Assembly: GCA_037968495.1 (NCBI GenBank)
Contig: JBBKVP010000016.1
Span: 1 to 54,595, forward strand
Source of the DNA: Aestuarierythrobacter sp037968495
Lineage (GTDB): Bacteria; Pseudomonadota; Alphaproteobacteria; Sphingomonadales; Sphingomonadaceae
Reading direction: 5' to 3'
DNA: 54,595 nucleotides
Shown here: positions 41,781 to 51,172 of the stretch, in pieces
How positions within the stretch are numbered: position 1 is the first letter of the stretch
Layout of the letters: each line of letters opens with the position of its first letter
Translations under genes and position numbers: made by a program
Notes under the pieces: generated by a model
What the model saw: the letters and a program-made list of their open reading frames with translations, nothing else
What the model was told of the DNA's origin: nothing
The model's database searches: none

Positions 41781-42763
41781 GTGTAGCCCTTTCAGTCCTC
41801 GACCTAGTGCCCGTTCGTGAAGGCGGCAACGTGCGCGAAGCGATTGCGCAGGCGACCGAACTGGCGAAGGCGGCCGATGATGCCGGATATGCCCGTTTCT
41901 GGGTCGCCGAACACCACGCGATGGAAGGGATTGCGGGAGGCGCGGCAGCGGTTGTCTTATCGGCGATCGGCCATGCAACCTCGACAATCCGCATCGGCTC
42001 TGGCGGGATTATGCTGCCCAATCACAATCCTTTCGTTATCGCCGAGCAGTTCGGCACGCTAGATGCGCTTTTTCCCGGACGGATCGACCTGGGACTTGGC
42101 CGTGCACCGGGTGCGGACGGCAGAATTGCCACTGCGTTTCGCAAGAACCTGGCTCAGGCTGCCGAACATTTCCCACAAGATGTAGTCGAGCTGCGAGCAT
42201 TGCTGACCGGCAAACCCGAGCTGGCCCTGAAGGCAACGCCGGGACACGGCGCCAATGTCGAAATGTGGATGCTCGGCTCCAGCCTGTTCGGGGCTCAGCT
42301 CGCTGCTCAATTAGGCTTGCCCTATGCTTTCGCGAGCCATTTTGCGCCCGACCACCTGGACGCCGCGCTGGCACTCTATCGGCGGAATTTTGAACCGTCC
42401 AAAGCTCTGGCGCAGCCGCATGTCATGGCCGCGATGACCGTGATTGCCGCTGATACTGATGCCGAGGCGCAGCTCCTCGCATCATCGCTGGAACAAAGCT
42501 TTGTAAGATTGCGGACAGGCAATCCCGGCAAGCTCCCGCCACCCGTAGAAGGCTACCGCGACATGCTCCCGGCACCGGCGCGGGCAATGCTCGAACATAT
42601 CGGACAGGCACGCGCCGTCGGCTCGCCTGAAACTGTGCGCAGTGCAATTGAAGCCTTCGTCGAGCGTACCGGAGCAGACGAGATAATTGTGTCGGGCGCG
42701 ACCTTTGATCCTGCGGCCCGAAACCGCTCGCTCACTCTGACAATGGGGGCCATTCAGGGCTAA
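41777..42763 (+). CDS. LLM-class (MsnO8-type) flavin-dependent oxidoreductase
   Basis: The 328-residue protein is a bacterial-luciferase-like monooxygenase: LSVLDLVPVREGGN at the start, GYARFWVAEHHAMEGIAG near 40, RIGSGGIMLPNHNPFVIAEQFGTL near 75 and LFPGRIDLGLGRAPG near 100, all standard for the MsnO8 subgroup. It should use reduced FMN; substrate unknown. It overlaps the TPR gene by four bases. Confidence 0.88.
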   Translation: MSVALSVLDLVPVREGGNVREAIAQATELAKAADDAGYARFWVAEHHAMEGIAGGAAAVVLSAIGHATSTIRIGSGGIMLPNHNPFVIAEQFGTLDALFPGRIDLGLGRAPGADGRIATAFRKNLAQAAEHFPQDVVELRALLTGKPELALKATPGHGANVEMWMLGSSLFGAQLAAQLGLPYAFASHFAPDHLDAALALYRRNFEPSKALAQPHVMAAMTVIAADTDAEAQLLASSLEQSFVRLRTGNPGKLPPPVEGYRDMLPAPARAMLEHIGQARAVGSPETVRSAIEAFVERTGADEIIVSGATFDPAARNRSLTLTMGAIQG

Positions 42764-42983
42764 GCGAGCGGAACCGAACGTCCGCCCTAGGGAAGGCGGA
42801 CTAGGAGCGATTTGGCCGAAGACCATTGGCATCCCGGATCGCTGAAGGGACCAACCTAGTCACGGGTCCAGCATGCCTGTATCCATTATAGAAGCAGGGC
42901 AGGGCAATCGGGCGGCGAAGCGGGTGCGCTATAAATAAAATTACGCATAATGCCGCCTTGCCCACCCTCGATTGGAGGCCTAT

Positions 42984-43006
42984 CGCACGCAATATAGTTG
43001 CGTGCG
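42984..43006. promoter_or_regulatory. Perfect 9-bp palindrome upstream of the NAD-GDH gene
   Basis: CGCACGCAA and TTGCGTGCG face each other with a TATAG centre, 51 bases before the chosen start of the glutamate dehydrogenase gene. It could be an operator for a dimeric regulator or a hairpin in the 5' leader. A TATAAAT/GCATAAT-rich stretch at about 42931-42952 may be the promoter. Confidence 0.55.
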
Positions 43007-43057
43007 CAACCAGCTGGATCGCCGGGCGCTGACAACATTGCAGATGGAGCGTGCGGA

Positions 43058-46000
43058 ATGGTTGGTATGGGCAAGAAAAAATCGTCCAAGCTGGTGAGTG
43101 ATCTCTCCGCTACAATCCGCGATTCTCTGCTCCCCGGTGACACACCATTTTCCGATGAAGAACTAAGCGAGGCGGCCTCGCTATTGCTCGAAACCGCCAA
43201 AACACGTGCCAATGGCAATGCAGCGCTGGCAATGAAAACCGGCGTCATAAACGCTGGCGAAACTTCTGATTCTCGCCGAGTGATGCGGATCGCAATCATC
43301 AATGACGATATGCCGTTCCTCGTAGATTCCATCGCAGCAACCGTTGCCGCACTAGGCCTGACAATCGACCGTTTGGTACATCCAGTTGTCGGAACCGAGC
43401 GTGACACAAAGGGAGTCTTAAGGGCTCTGAAGGATCACAAATCCTCACGCCGGGAATCGATGATCTATCTTGAAACGAACCGGATAGATGCCCGCCAACG
43501 TTCCGCTTTGCGCAAGGCGCTCAATGCGACTTTGGTGGATGTGCACACCGCAGTTTCCGACTGGCCGGAACTGCAAGAAGCCATGCGCGAGGATGCAACC
43601 AAGCTTGGCGATACTGACGGGGCTGATCTGCTGCGCTGGCTCGACGCAGGGATGCTGACCCAGCTTGGCCATCTGACGCGCAAACGCGACGGCAGCCATT
43701 CGCAATTGCTCGGCATTTGCCGCCGGTCGGCCAAGGGACTTTTGGCTGACGCCTCTTATGACCGTGCCTTCAAATGGTTCGAGAAAGCCGAGGGAGGGCC
43801 GTTAGCCACCGCTCCGCTGATCATAAAGGCGAACCGGCTCGCCAATGTGCATCGCCGCGTCCCGCTCGACCTGTTTATCGTGCCCGTGATGGACGGCGAA
43901 GAAGTCACTGCACTTTCGGTTCATGCGGGCGTTTGGACCAGTGCCGCATTGGCCGCACCGCCGCGCGATATTCCGGTGATGCGGACCAGCCTCGACACGC
44001 TGATGGCCCGGTTCGGCTTCACGCCCGGCGGGCACGCTGCCAAGTCGCTGATCCATGCGCTAACCACTTTACCGCATGACCTGGCGATTGGCTTTACAGA
44101 AGCGGAACTGGGCCAGGTATCCAGCGCGATCATGAGCCTGGTCGACCGGCCGCGCCCGCGCCTGTCGCTGGTTCAAACGCCGCTTGGCCGTCACTTGTTC
44201 GCCTTTGTCTGGCTGCCACGCGACATGCTCTCGACGCAGGTCCGCCTGCGCATTCGTGACTTATTGCTAGATAGTACTGGTGCCGAATTGATCGACTGGA
44301 GCCTGCAAGTCGAGGGTGGAACTCTGGCTACTCTGCGCTTCGTGCTCGATATTCGCGGCGTCAAGAAACTGCCCGATCAAACCGCTTTGGATTCGCAGTT
44401 GCAGGAGCTGCTACGCGGTTGGGGCGACGCGGTGGAGGCCGAGCTTGCGTCAGGCGAAGAGGGCGGCCGTGCCGCTGCCATCGCTGCCCGCTACGCCGAA
44501 GCATTCCCACAGGCATACCGCGATGAATATGGCGCTGCCGAAGCTGCCCGCGATATTCGCCGTCTGCGCAATCTCACGGGAGAATCGGAACATGTTGGGG
44601 AGCCAATGCGCGACGCGCGGTTGTACCAGATGGATGGTGACGACGATAATTGTCTGCGCCTGAAAATTTACCAGCATTCCGGCTCGATTTCCCTGTCCGA
44701 CACCGTCCCCGCTCTGGAAAACTTTGGTTTCCATGTGCTGACAGAATTGCCGACAGATCTGGATGGCGGCGAGCTCGGCTCCATTCACGATTTCACTCTG
44801 TCACTGGCAGAAGGTGTTGAAGCTCGACCATTGCTCGAACGGGCAGGTGCAATCGAACACGCTATTGCCAACGTGCTCAACGGTGTGGCCGAGGACGACC
44901 CGTTCAACCGGCTCGTCGTGGGCACCGCACTAACCTCGCTTGAAGCGAACGGATTGCGCGCATTTTACCGCTATTTGCGGCAGGCCGGCATGGGGTTCAC
45001 CATCTATACAGTCGTCGATGCGTTGCGGCGCGCGCCCGCTGTCACCCGCTCGATCCTCGACTATTTCATCGCCCGTCACGATCCCGATTTCAAAGGTGAC
45101 CGCGAAGAAGCTGCCGCTGAAGCACAGGCCGCTGGCAAGCGCGCCTTGGCAAAGGTTTCGGCAATCAATGATGACCGCCTGCTGCGGCTCTATCAGGCGG
45201 TGGCCGAGGCGATCCTGCGAACCAACGCGTTCGCCCCTTCTGCTCGCGAGGCGCTGGCGTTCAAGATCGATTCTTCGCTCGTGCCGAATTTGCCCAAGCC
45301 CGTGCCTTGGCGCGAAATCTGGGTGTACTCACGCCGTGTCGAAGGCATCCATCTGCGCGCCGGACCAGTGGCCCGCGGCGGCCTGCGCTGGTCTGATCGG
45401 CGCGATGATTTCCGCACTGAAATTCTCGGCCTGATGAAAGCCCAGCGCGTCAAGAACGCCGTCATCGTGCCCACCGGCGCGAAGGGCGGTTTCTACCCCA
45501 AACAATTGCCCGACCCTGCGACCGACCGTGAAGGCTGGGCGGCCGAAGGCAAGGCAAGTTACGAGCTATTCATTCGCACTTTGCTGTCCATTACGGACGA
45601 TTATGACAAGTCCAAACTTGTCCACCCGGAGCGCGTTGTGATCCATGACGGGGAAGACCCCTATTTCGTGGTCGCAGCCGACAAGGGCACGGCCACTTTC
45701 TCAGACGTTGCCAATTCAATCGCCGAGAAGCGCGGCTTCTGGCTGGACGATGCTTTCGCCAGTGGTGGCTCCAACGGATATGACCACAAGGCGATGGGCA
45801 TCACTGCGCGCGGCGCGTGGGTTTCTGTCCAGCGTCACTTCCTGGAAATGGGCGTGGACGTGCAGAAAGACCCGGTTCAGGTCGTCGGTTGCGGCGATAT
45901 GTCCGGCGATGTCTTCGGCAACGGCATGCTGCTATCGAAATCGATCAAGCTGGTTGCGGCATTCGATCACCGCCATATTTTTATCGATCCGGATCCCGAT

Positions 46001-47767
46001 CCGGCAAAGAGCTGGAAAGAACGCAGCCGCCTGTTCCAGCTCCCCAGTTCAAGCTGGGAAGACTATGACGAAAAGCTGATTTCACGCGGCGGGGGTGTGT
46101 TCGCTCGTAGTTCCAAGACGATCAAATTGTCAGCAGCTGCGCAGAAAGTGCTGGTCACTGAACAGGGCGAGATGGATCCCGAAACGCTGATCTCGATCAT
46201 CATGAAATCACCGGCAGACCTGATCTGGTTCGGCGGCATCGGCACATATATCAAAGCAAGCAGCGAGAATAATATTCAGGTCGGCGACCCGGGCAATGAT
46301 AGCTTACGCGTCGATGCCAGCGACCTGCGCGCCAAAGTTATTGGCGAAGGTGCCAATCTTGGCGTGACGCAGGCAGGCCGGATTGAATTCGCGCTGGGCG
46401 GCGGGCGGCTCAATACTGACTTCATCGACAATTCGGCAGGCGTCGATTGTTCAGATAATGAGGTCAATATCAAGATCGCGCTAAGCGCACCGCGGCAATC
46501 CGGAAAATTATCCGACAAGAAGCGTAACGAATTACTCGAATCCATGACTGAAGAGGTCGGGGAGATCGTACTGGAGGATAACCGCCTTCAGGCTCTAGCC
46601 CTGTCAGTCGCACAGGTCGGCGGAGCCAAGAGCCTGGCATCGCACCTCCGTCTCATCGAGAAACTTGAGGAGTCCGGCAATCTCGATCGCAAGACAGAAG
46701 GCCTCGTCGATGGCGAGACTTTGTCGCGCCGGTCGAGTGATGGCCATGGCCTTACACGGCCAGAACTTGCGGTCCTGCTCAGCTCGACCAAGCTGACACT
46801 ACAAGATGCAATCGAGGCAAGCTCATTGCCAGACGATCCCGGAATGGTTGGCGATCTAATCAGCTATTTCCCCGAGCCTATGCGCGACACATATCGCAAG
46901 GCGATCGAGGGCCACAGGCTACGGCGGGAAATTATCGCCACCGCTCTCGCCAACCGCATCATCAACCGCATGGGCATCGTCCACGCGTTTGAACTGGTCG
47001 AGGAAGAGGGCACCGGCCTTGCCCAGGTTGCCAGCGCATTTGTTGCGGCCGAACGCTTGTTCGATTTTGCCGGACTTTGGGCATCGCTGGAAACTGCCGA
47101 AATGCCGGAAAATGCCCGGCTCCAACTGTTTGACCGTGGCGCGGCTGGCATGGCCAATCTCGTCGCTGATCTTCTGCGAGCAGGGGCGGCCAATGCAAAG
47201 CCGTCTGATCTCGAAAATCGACTTTCCAAGGGCATCAGCGCCTTGCGAGAATTGACCAGCAGCCATCTCGCGGCCGAATCCCGCAATCAGTCCGACAAGC
47301 TGCGGGGCGAATTGACCGATGCTGGCGCGCCTGAGAAAGAAGCGGCCAAGGTGACGCATCTGTTCGATATGGATGGCGCGGTTGGGATCGCCAGCCTGGC
47401 CAAGGATGCCGAGATCGATCCGCGCAAGCTGACGGCAGCCTTTACCGAGCTTGGAGAACGATTGGGCCTCGATTGGGCGCAAGCGATTGCAGCGATGATG
47501 AACCCATCTGATGTTTGGGAGCGGATGCTGGTTTCCGGTCTTGCGCGTGACTTCCAGCAAATGCGGCTTGAGTTCCTCCGCAGAATGGCCCGGAGCAGGG
47601 GCGGCAAGGCCAATCCCTGCGCTGCAGTCGAGGACTGGATCGGCGATCATGAGGAATCGGTTCGCCAGTTCCGCTCGATGATATCCCGCGCGCAATCGCA
47701 ATCGCAGGTCGCACCGGCCATGTTAGCCCAGATCGCAAGTCAGGCGCGCAACTTGCTTGGCCGCTAG
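43058..47767 (+). CDS. gdh: NAD-specific glutamate dehydrogenase, large (180 kDa) type
   Basis: The 1569-residue enzyme deaminates glutamate to 2-oxoglutarate with NAD+. An N-terminal ACT-like regulatory half (about 1-680) includes MRIAIINDDMPFLVDSIAATVAALGLTIDRLVHPV. The catalytic domain begins near 760: HLRAGPVARGGLRWSDRRDDFRTEILGLMKAQRVKNAVIVPTGAKGGF. The NAD-binding part has VVGCGDMSGDVFGNGML and EGANLGVTQAGRIEF, and a long helical tail follows. ATG 43058 has GGAG upstream; ATG 43067 and a GTG at 42998 are alternatives. With gltBD and glnE the window holds both directions of glutamate-nitrogen flow. Confidence 0.95.
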   Translation: MVGMGKKKSSKLVSDLSATIRDSLLPGDTPFSDEELSEAASLLLETAKTRANGNAALAMKTGVINAGETSDSRRVMRIAIINDDMPFLVDSIAATVAALGLTIDRLVHPVVGTERDTKGVLRALKDHKSSRRESMIYLETNRIDARQRSALRKALNATLVDVHTAVSDWPELQEAMREDATKLGDTDGADLLRWLDAGMLTQLGHLTRKRDGSHSQLLGICRRSAKGLLADASYDRAFKWFEKAEGGPLATAPLIIKANRLANVHRRVPLDLFIVPVMDGEEVTALSVHAGVWTSAALAAPPRDIPVMRTSLDTLMARFGFTPGGHAAKSLIHALTTLPHDLAIGFTEAELGQVSSAIMSLVDRPRPRLSLVQTPLGRHLFAFVWLPRDMLSTQVRLRIRDLLLDSTGAELIDWSLQVEGGTLATLRFVLDIRGVKKLPDQTALDSQLQELLRGWGDAVEAELASGEEGGRAAAIAARYAEAFPQAYRDEYGAAEAARDIRRLRNLTGESEHVGEPMRDARLYQMDGDDDNCLRLKIYQHSGSISLSDTVPALENFGFHVLTELPTDLDGGELGSIHDFTLSLAEGVEARPLLERAGAIEHAIANVLNGVAEDDPFNRLVVGTALTSLEANGLRAFYRYLRQAGMGFTIYTVVDALRRAPAVTRSILDYFIARHDPDFKGDREEAAAEAQAAGKRALAKVSAINDDRLLRLYQAVAEAILRTNAFAPSAREALAFKIDSSLVPNLPKPVPWREIWVYSRRVEGIHLRAGPVARGGLRWSDRRDDFRTEILGLMKAQRVKNAVIVPTGAKGGFYPKQLPDPATDREGWAAEGKASYELFIRTLLSITDDYDKSKLVHPERVVIHDGEDPYFVVAADKGTATFSDVANSIAEKRGFWLDDAFASGGSNGYDHKAMGITARGAWVSVQRHFLEMGVDVQKDPVQVVGCGDMSGDVFGNGMLLSKSIKLVAAFDHRHIFIDPDPDPAKSWKERSRLFQLPSSSWEDYDEKLISRGGGVFARSSKTIKLSAAAQKVLVTEQGEMDPETLISIIMKSPADLIWFGGIGTYIKASSENNIQVGDPGNDSLRVDASDLRAKVIGEGANLGVTQAGRIEFALGGGRLNTDFIDNSAGVDCSDNEVNIKIALSAPRQSGKLSDKKRNELLESMTEEVGEIVLEDNRLQALALSVAQVGGAKSLASHLRLIEKLEESGNLDRKTEGLVDGETLSRRSSDGHGLTRPELAVLLSSTKLTLQDAIEASSLPDDPGMVGDLISYFPEPMRDTYRKAIEGHRLRREIIATALANRIINRMGIVHAFELVEEEGTGLAQVASAFVAAERLFDFAGLWASLETAEMPENARLQLFDRGAAGMANLVADLLRAGAANAKPSDLENRLSKGISALRELTSSHLAAESRNQSDKLRGELTDAGAPEKEAAKVTHLFDMDGAVGIASLAKDAEIDPRKLTAAFTELGERLGLDWAQAIAAMMNPSDVWERMLVSGLARDFQQMRLEFLRRMARSRGGKANPCAAVEDWIGDHEESVRQFRSMISRAQSQSQVAPAMLAQIASQARNLLGR

Positions 47768-47827
47768 CGACTGCCCTCAAGCGGAGTCGGCCTTGGCTTC
47801 AAGACCGCTTTCGGCCAAACAGCGCCG

Positions 47828-49054
47828 ATGGAACATGCAGATGTCATAATTGTCGGCTCGGGCCACGGCGGGGCGAGCGCTGCGATTGCCTTGCGCCAGC
47901 AGGGTTTTGAAGGTTCGGTCATGATGATCGGGCGGGAAAACAACCTGCCCTATGAACGCCCGCCGCTGTCAAAAGAATATCTGGCCGGGGCCAAGCCGTT
48001 CGAACGCATGCTGATAAGGCCTGAAGCGTTCTGGACCGAGCGCAATATCACGCTACGGCTCGGCAGCGCGGTTTCCTCACTCGATCCGATGACCAAAACA
48101 GTCACGCTCGCTGACAAATCCGAAGTCCGCTATGGCTCGCTAATCTGGTCGGCCGGGGGCAATCCGCGCCGTATGTCCTGCGCTGGCTGCGACCTTGAGG
48201 GAATTCACACAGTCCGTGATTTAGCCGATGCCGACCGCATGATGGCCGAGCTCGAAGGCGGATCGCGGCGCGCGGTAGTAATCGGCGGCGGGTACATCGG
48301 GCTTGAGGCCGCAGCCGTGCTGACCAAGTTCGATTGTCAGGTTACGTTGCTGGAAGCCTTGCCGCGCGTGCTGTCACGCGTTGCGGGCGAGGAACTGTCG
48401 GCTTTCTACGAAGCCGAACACCGTACCCACGGGGTCGATGTAAGAACCGGCGCAGCAGTCGAAGCGTTTGAAGGTGACGGCGATAAGGTCACCGGCGTCA
48501 AACTTGCCATCGGCGAGATCATCCCTGCCGACATCGTCGTGGTGGGCATAGGTATCGTCCCAGCAATCGGTCCGCTGATTGCGGCAGGTGCAGCCGGCGC
48601 GAACGGAGTCGAGGTCGACGACTATTGCCTCACCTCGCTCGAGGATGTGTATGCGATTGGCGACTGCGCGGCGCATGCCAACCCCTATGCTGACGGAGCA
48701 GTTATACGGCTGGAATCGGTCCAGAATGCCAATGACATGGCTAAAGTCGCAGCGATGGCGATCATGGTCGAAGGCGAGCCATATGATGCGTTTCCGTGGT
48801 TCTGGTCGAACCAATATGATCTGAAGCTGCAAACCGCTGGCCTTAGCCTCGACTACGACAATGCAATCACCCGCGGCGATCCAGCGGACCGGTCATTTTC
48901 GGTTGTCTATCTCAAAGAAGGCCGAATGATTGCGATCGACTGCGTAAATGCGGTCAAAGATTATGTGCAAGGCCGCAAGCTGATCGAAGCGCGCGTACAT
49001 CCCGATCTTGAGTTATTGGCCGACAAGGCCACGCCGCTCAAGGAGCTGCTCTAA
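47828..49054 (+). CDS. FAD-dependent ferredoxin reductase (rubredoxin/P450-type)
   Basis: The 408-residue flavoprotein has VIIVGSGHGGASAAIALRQ (FAD), YERPPLSKEYL, VVIGGGYIGLEAAAVL near 155 (NADH), VYAIGDCAAHANPY near 275 and a C-terminal WFWSNQYDLKLQTAGL. This is the pattern of putidaredoxin/rhodocoxin reductases that pass electrons from NADH to a ferredoxin serving a P450. A P450 gene lies 3.5 kb downstream, but no ferredoxin gene is in the window. It ends 17 bases inside the convergent queG gene. Confidence 0.9.
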   Translation: MEHADVIIVGSGHGGASAAIALRQQGFEGSVMMIGRENNLPYERPPLSKEYLAGAKPFERMLIRPEAFWTERNITLRLGSAVSSLDPMTKTVTLADKSEVRYGSLIWSAGGNPRRMSCAGCDLEGIHTVRDLADADRMMAELEGGSRRAVVIGGGYIGLEAAAVLTKFDCQVTLLEALPRVLSRVAGEELSAFYEAEHRTHGVDVRTGAAVEAFEGDGDKVTGVKLAIGEIIPADIVVVGIGIVPAIGPLIAAGAAGANGVEVDDYCLTSLEDVYAIGDCAAHANPYADGAVIRLESVQNANDMAKVAAMAIMVEGEPYDAFPWFWSNQYDLKLQTAGLSLDYDNAITRGDPADRSFSVVYLKEGRMIAIDCVNAVKDYVQGRKLIEARVHPDLELLADKATPLKELL

Positions 49055-50114
49055 GCTGCATCAGCGCCCATCGCGCTGCTTCTGCGACAACAGGGTCGGG
49101 ATCGAGCGCCAGTTCTTCCGCCTGGCCCATCAATGATGCGTCCCCGCTGTTCCCCGCTGCGATCAAGCAATTGCGCACAAAGCGGTCACGCCCGATCCGT
49201 TTGATCGGACTGCCAGAGAATAACGCGCGGAAGCTCGCATCATCAAGCTTCAGCAAGTCTGAGAGACGCGGCGCGGCCAATTCGGCGCGGGAAGCAAAGG
49301 CCTTGTTCCGCGCGGCTTGATCGGCAAATTTGTTCCACGGACAGACAGCAAGGCAATCGTCGCAGCCATAGATGCGGTTACCCATGGGTTTGCGGAATTC
49401 CTCCGGGATCGGACCTTTGTGTTCGATGGTGAGGTAGGAAATGCAGCGCCGCGCATCGACTTGATAGGGCGCAGGGAAGGCGTCAGTCGGGCAGGCCGTC
49501 TGGCAGGCATTGCACGATCCGCACAGGTCATCATGCGGTATTTCCGGCGCAAATGGCACTGTCGTGTAAATCGCGCCGAGGAACAGCCAGCTACCATGCT
49601 CACGGCTGACGAGGTTGGAATGTTTGCCTTGCCAACCGATGCCCGCCGCTTCGCCCAGCGGCTTTTCCATCACCGGAGCGGTGTCGACGAAAACTTTGAG
49701 CTGCGCTTCGCCGAGGCCCAGCTTCTCCGTTTCAGCAACCAGCCAACGGGCGAGCGCCTTGAGCGCCTTCTTCACCGTCACATGATAATCGCCACCTTGA
49801 GCATAGACCGAAATCCGCGCCCGATCGCCCGCATCCTCTAGCGCGAACGGATCGACTGACGGGGCGTAACTCATGCCAAGCGCAATGACGCTTGCAGCTT
49901 TAGGCCACATGCTTTGCGGGCCGCGACGCACGTCAGCGCGCGCCTTCATCCAGTCCATATCGCCCTGGTAGCCGGCCTCCAGCCAGTCATCCAGACGCTG
50001 GGCGCGCAAGGGATCATCCTCCGCCGGAGCAAAGCCGATAGTAGCGAACCCAAGGGAGCGCGCATGCGCAATCAGGCGCACTTTCAGGTCATCGAGTATG
50101 TCAGCGTTAACCAA
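49038..50114 (-). CDS. queG: Epoxyqueuosine reductase
   Basis: QueG carries out the last step of queuosine synthesis in tRNA, using cobalamin and two 4Fe-4S clusters. The 358-residue protein has the cluster motifs CGSCNACQTACP near 190 and CDDCLAVCP near 245, the family GDMDWM near residue 51, and a HEAT-like C-terminus (DPVVAEAARWALMQL). Length is normal. It overlaps the ferredoxin reductase gene tail-to-tail by 17 bases and is divergent from the ABC transporter genes, 44 bp apart. Confidence 0.95.
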   Translation of the reverse strand: MVNADILDDLKVRLIAHARSLGFATIGFAPAEDDPLRAQRLDDWLEAGYQGDMDWMKARADVRRGPQSMWPKAASVIALGMSYAPSVDPFALEDAGDRARISVYAQGGDYHVTVKKALKALARWLVAETEKLGLGEAQLKVFVDTAPVMEKPLGEAAGIGWQGKHSNLVSREHGSWLFLGAIYTTVPFAPEIPHDDLCGSCNACQTACPTDAFPAPYQVDARRCISYLTIEHKGPIPEEFRKPMGNRIYGCDDCLAVCPWNKFADQAARNKAFASRAELAAPRLSDLLKLDDASFRALFSGSPIKRIGRDRFVRNCLIAAGNSGDASLMGQAEELALDPDPVVAEAARWALMQLRAAP

Positions 50115-50158
50115 CTTCGCTGTTGCTCCTGTTCATTCATCAGGGTTAATCGCCCGGT

Positions 50159-51172
50159 ATGGATAGCGCGCTAGGCGATCGGCCCCGTTCGGGCAATGAA
50201 GCGGTTTCAACTGCAAAGACAAGCGGAGAACTTCGTCCTGCGGCGATTGAAGCGCGTGGGCTGGTCAAACGTTTCGACAATACGTTGGCCGTTGACGGCG
50301 TAGACATCACCGTGCCCGAAGGCGCGATTTACGGCATTCTTGGCCCCAATGGCGCCGGCAAAACCACGACTTTGCGGATGCTGCTCGGCATTATCGAACC
50401 CGACGATGGCACGCGCAAAGTGCTCGGGACGGATAAGCCCTATGATATCGCCCGCCTGATCGGATATTTGCCTGAAGAGCGCGGACTTTACCCATCCATG
50501 AAAGCCTATGAGGCCATCGCATTCATGGGCGCATTGCGCGGCGTACCGTTGAAGGAGGGCCGGATTCGCGGCCGCGAATTGCTGGAGGCGCACGGCCTTG
50601 GTCATGCCGCCGACCGCCAGATCCGTCAGCTGTCGAAAGGCATGGCGCAAACCGTCCAGCTGCTCGGCACACTGGTTCACAACCCAAAGCTGGTCGTGCT
50701 GGACGAGCCATTTTCGGGCCTCGATGCGATCAATCAGGGCAAGCTGGAGGCCATGATCCGTGATCTTGCTGCAGCCGGAACCACTGTTATCTTTTCCACC
50801 CATGTCATCGCCCATGCCGAACGGCTGTGCGAGGGCATCGCTATTATCGCAGGCGGCAAAGTGCCCTTCGCCGGACTGGTCGACGAAGCCCGTGACCGTA
50901 TTCCGCCACAGGTCCGCCTAGAAACCCGCGAAGAGGAAGGCGCATGGCGCGCTGCATTACCTGATGACGCGCGCCGCGAGGGCAGTTTCTGGCACTTCTC
51001 GCTGCCCGAAAGCGGCGTGGAGCCATTGCTTCGCGCCCTGATCGAAGGCGAGGCAGGCATCCTCTCGCTTTCTATCGAACGCGCTGGCCTCCACGACGCC
51101 TTCGTCGCCATTGCCGGGGAAGCAGCAGCCCGCGAACTCGAGGCTGACCGCCAGTCGGAGCTCAGCACATGA
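50159..51172 (+). CDS. ABC transporter ATP-binding protein (NatA-type)
   Basis: The 337-residue ATPase has Walker A LGPNGAGKTTT near 61, a Q-loop region (IGYLPEERGLYP), signature LSKGMAQ near 159, Walker B LVVLDEPFSGLD near 180 and the switch His in FSTHV. The EERGLYP variant and the C-terminal extension of about 100 residues place it with NatA/YhaQ-type exporter ATPases. Its stop overlaps the permease start by four bases. ATG 50159 is used, although the first 28 residues are not conserved-looking, so a later start is possible. Confidence 0.92.
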   Translation: MDSALGDRPRSGNEAVSTAKTSGELRPAAIEARGLVKRFDNTLAVDGVDITVPEGAIYGILGPNGAGKTTTLRMLLGIIEPDDGTRKVLGTDKPYDIARLIGYLPEERGLYPSMKAYEAIAFMGALRGVPLKEGRIRGRELLEAHGLGHAADRQIRQLSKGMAQTVQLLGTLVHNPKLVVLDEPFSGLDAINQGKLEAMIRDLAAAGTTVIFSTHVIAHAERLCEGIAIIAGGKVPFAGLVDEARDRIPPQVRLETREEEGAWRAALPDDARREGSFWHFSLPESGVEPLLRALIEGEAGILSLSIERAGLHDAFVAIAGEAAARELEADRQSELST

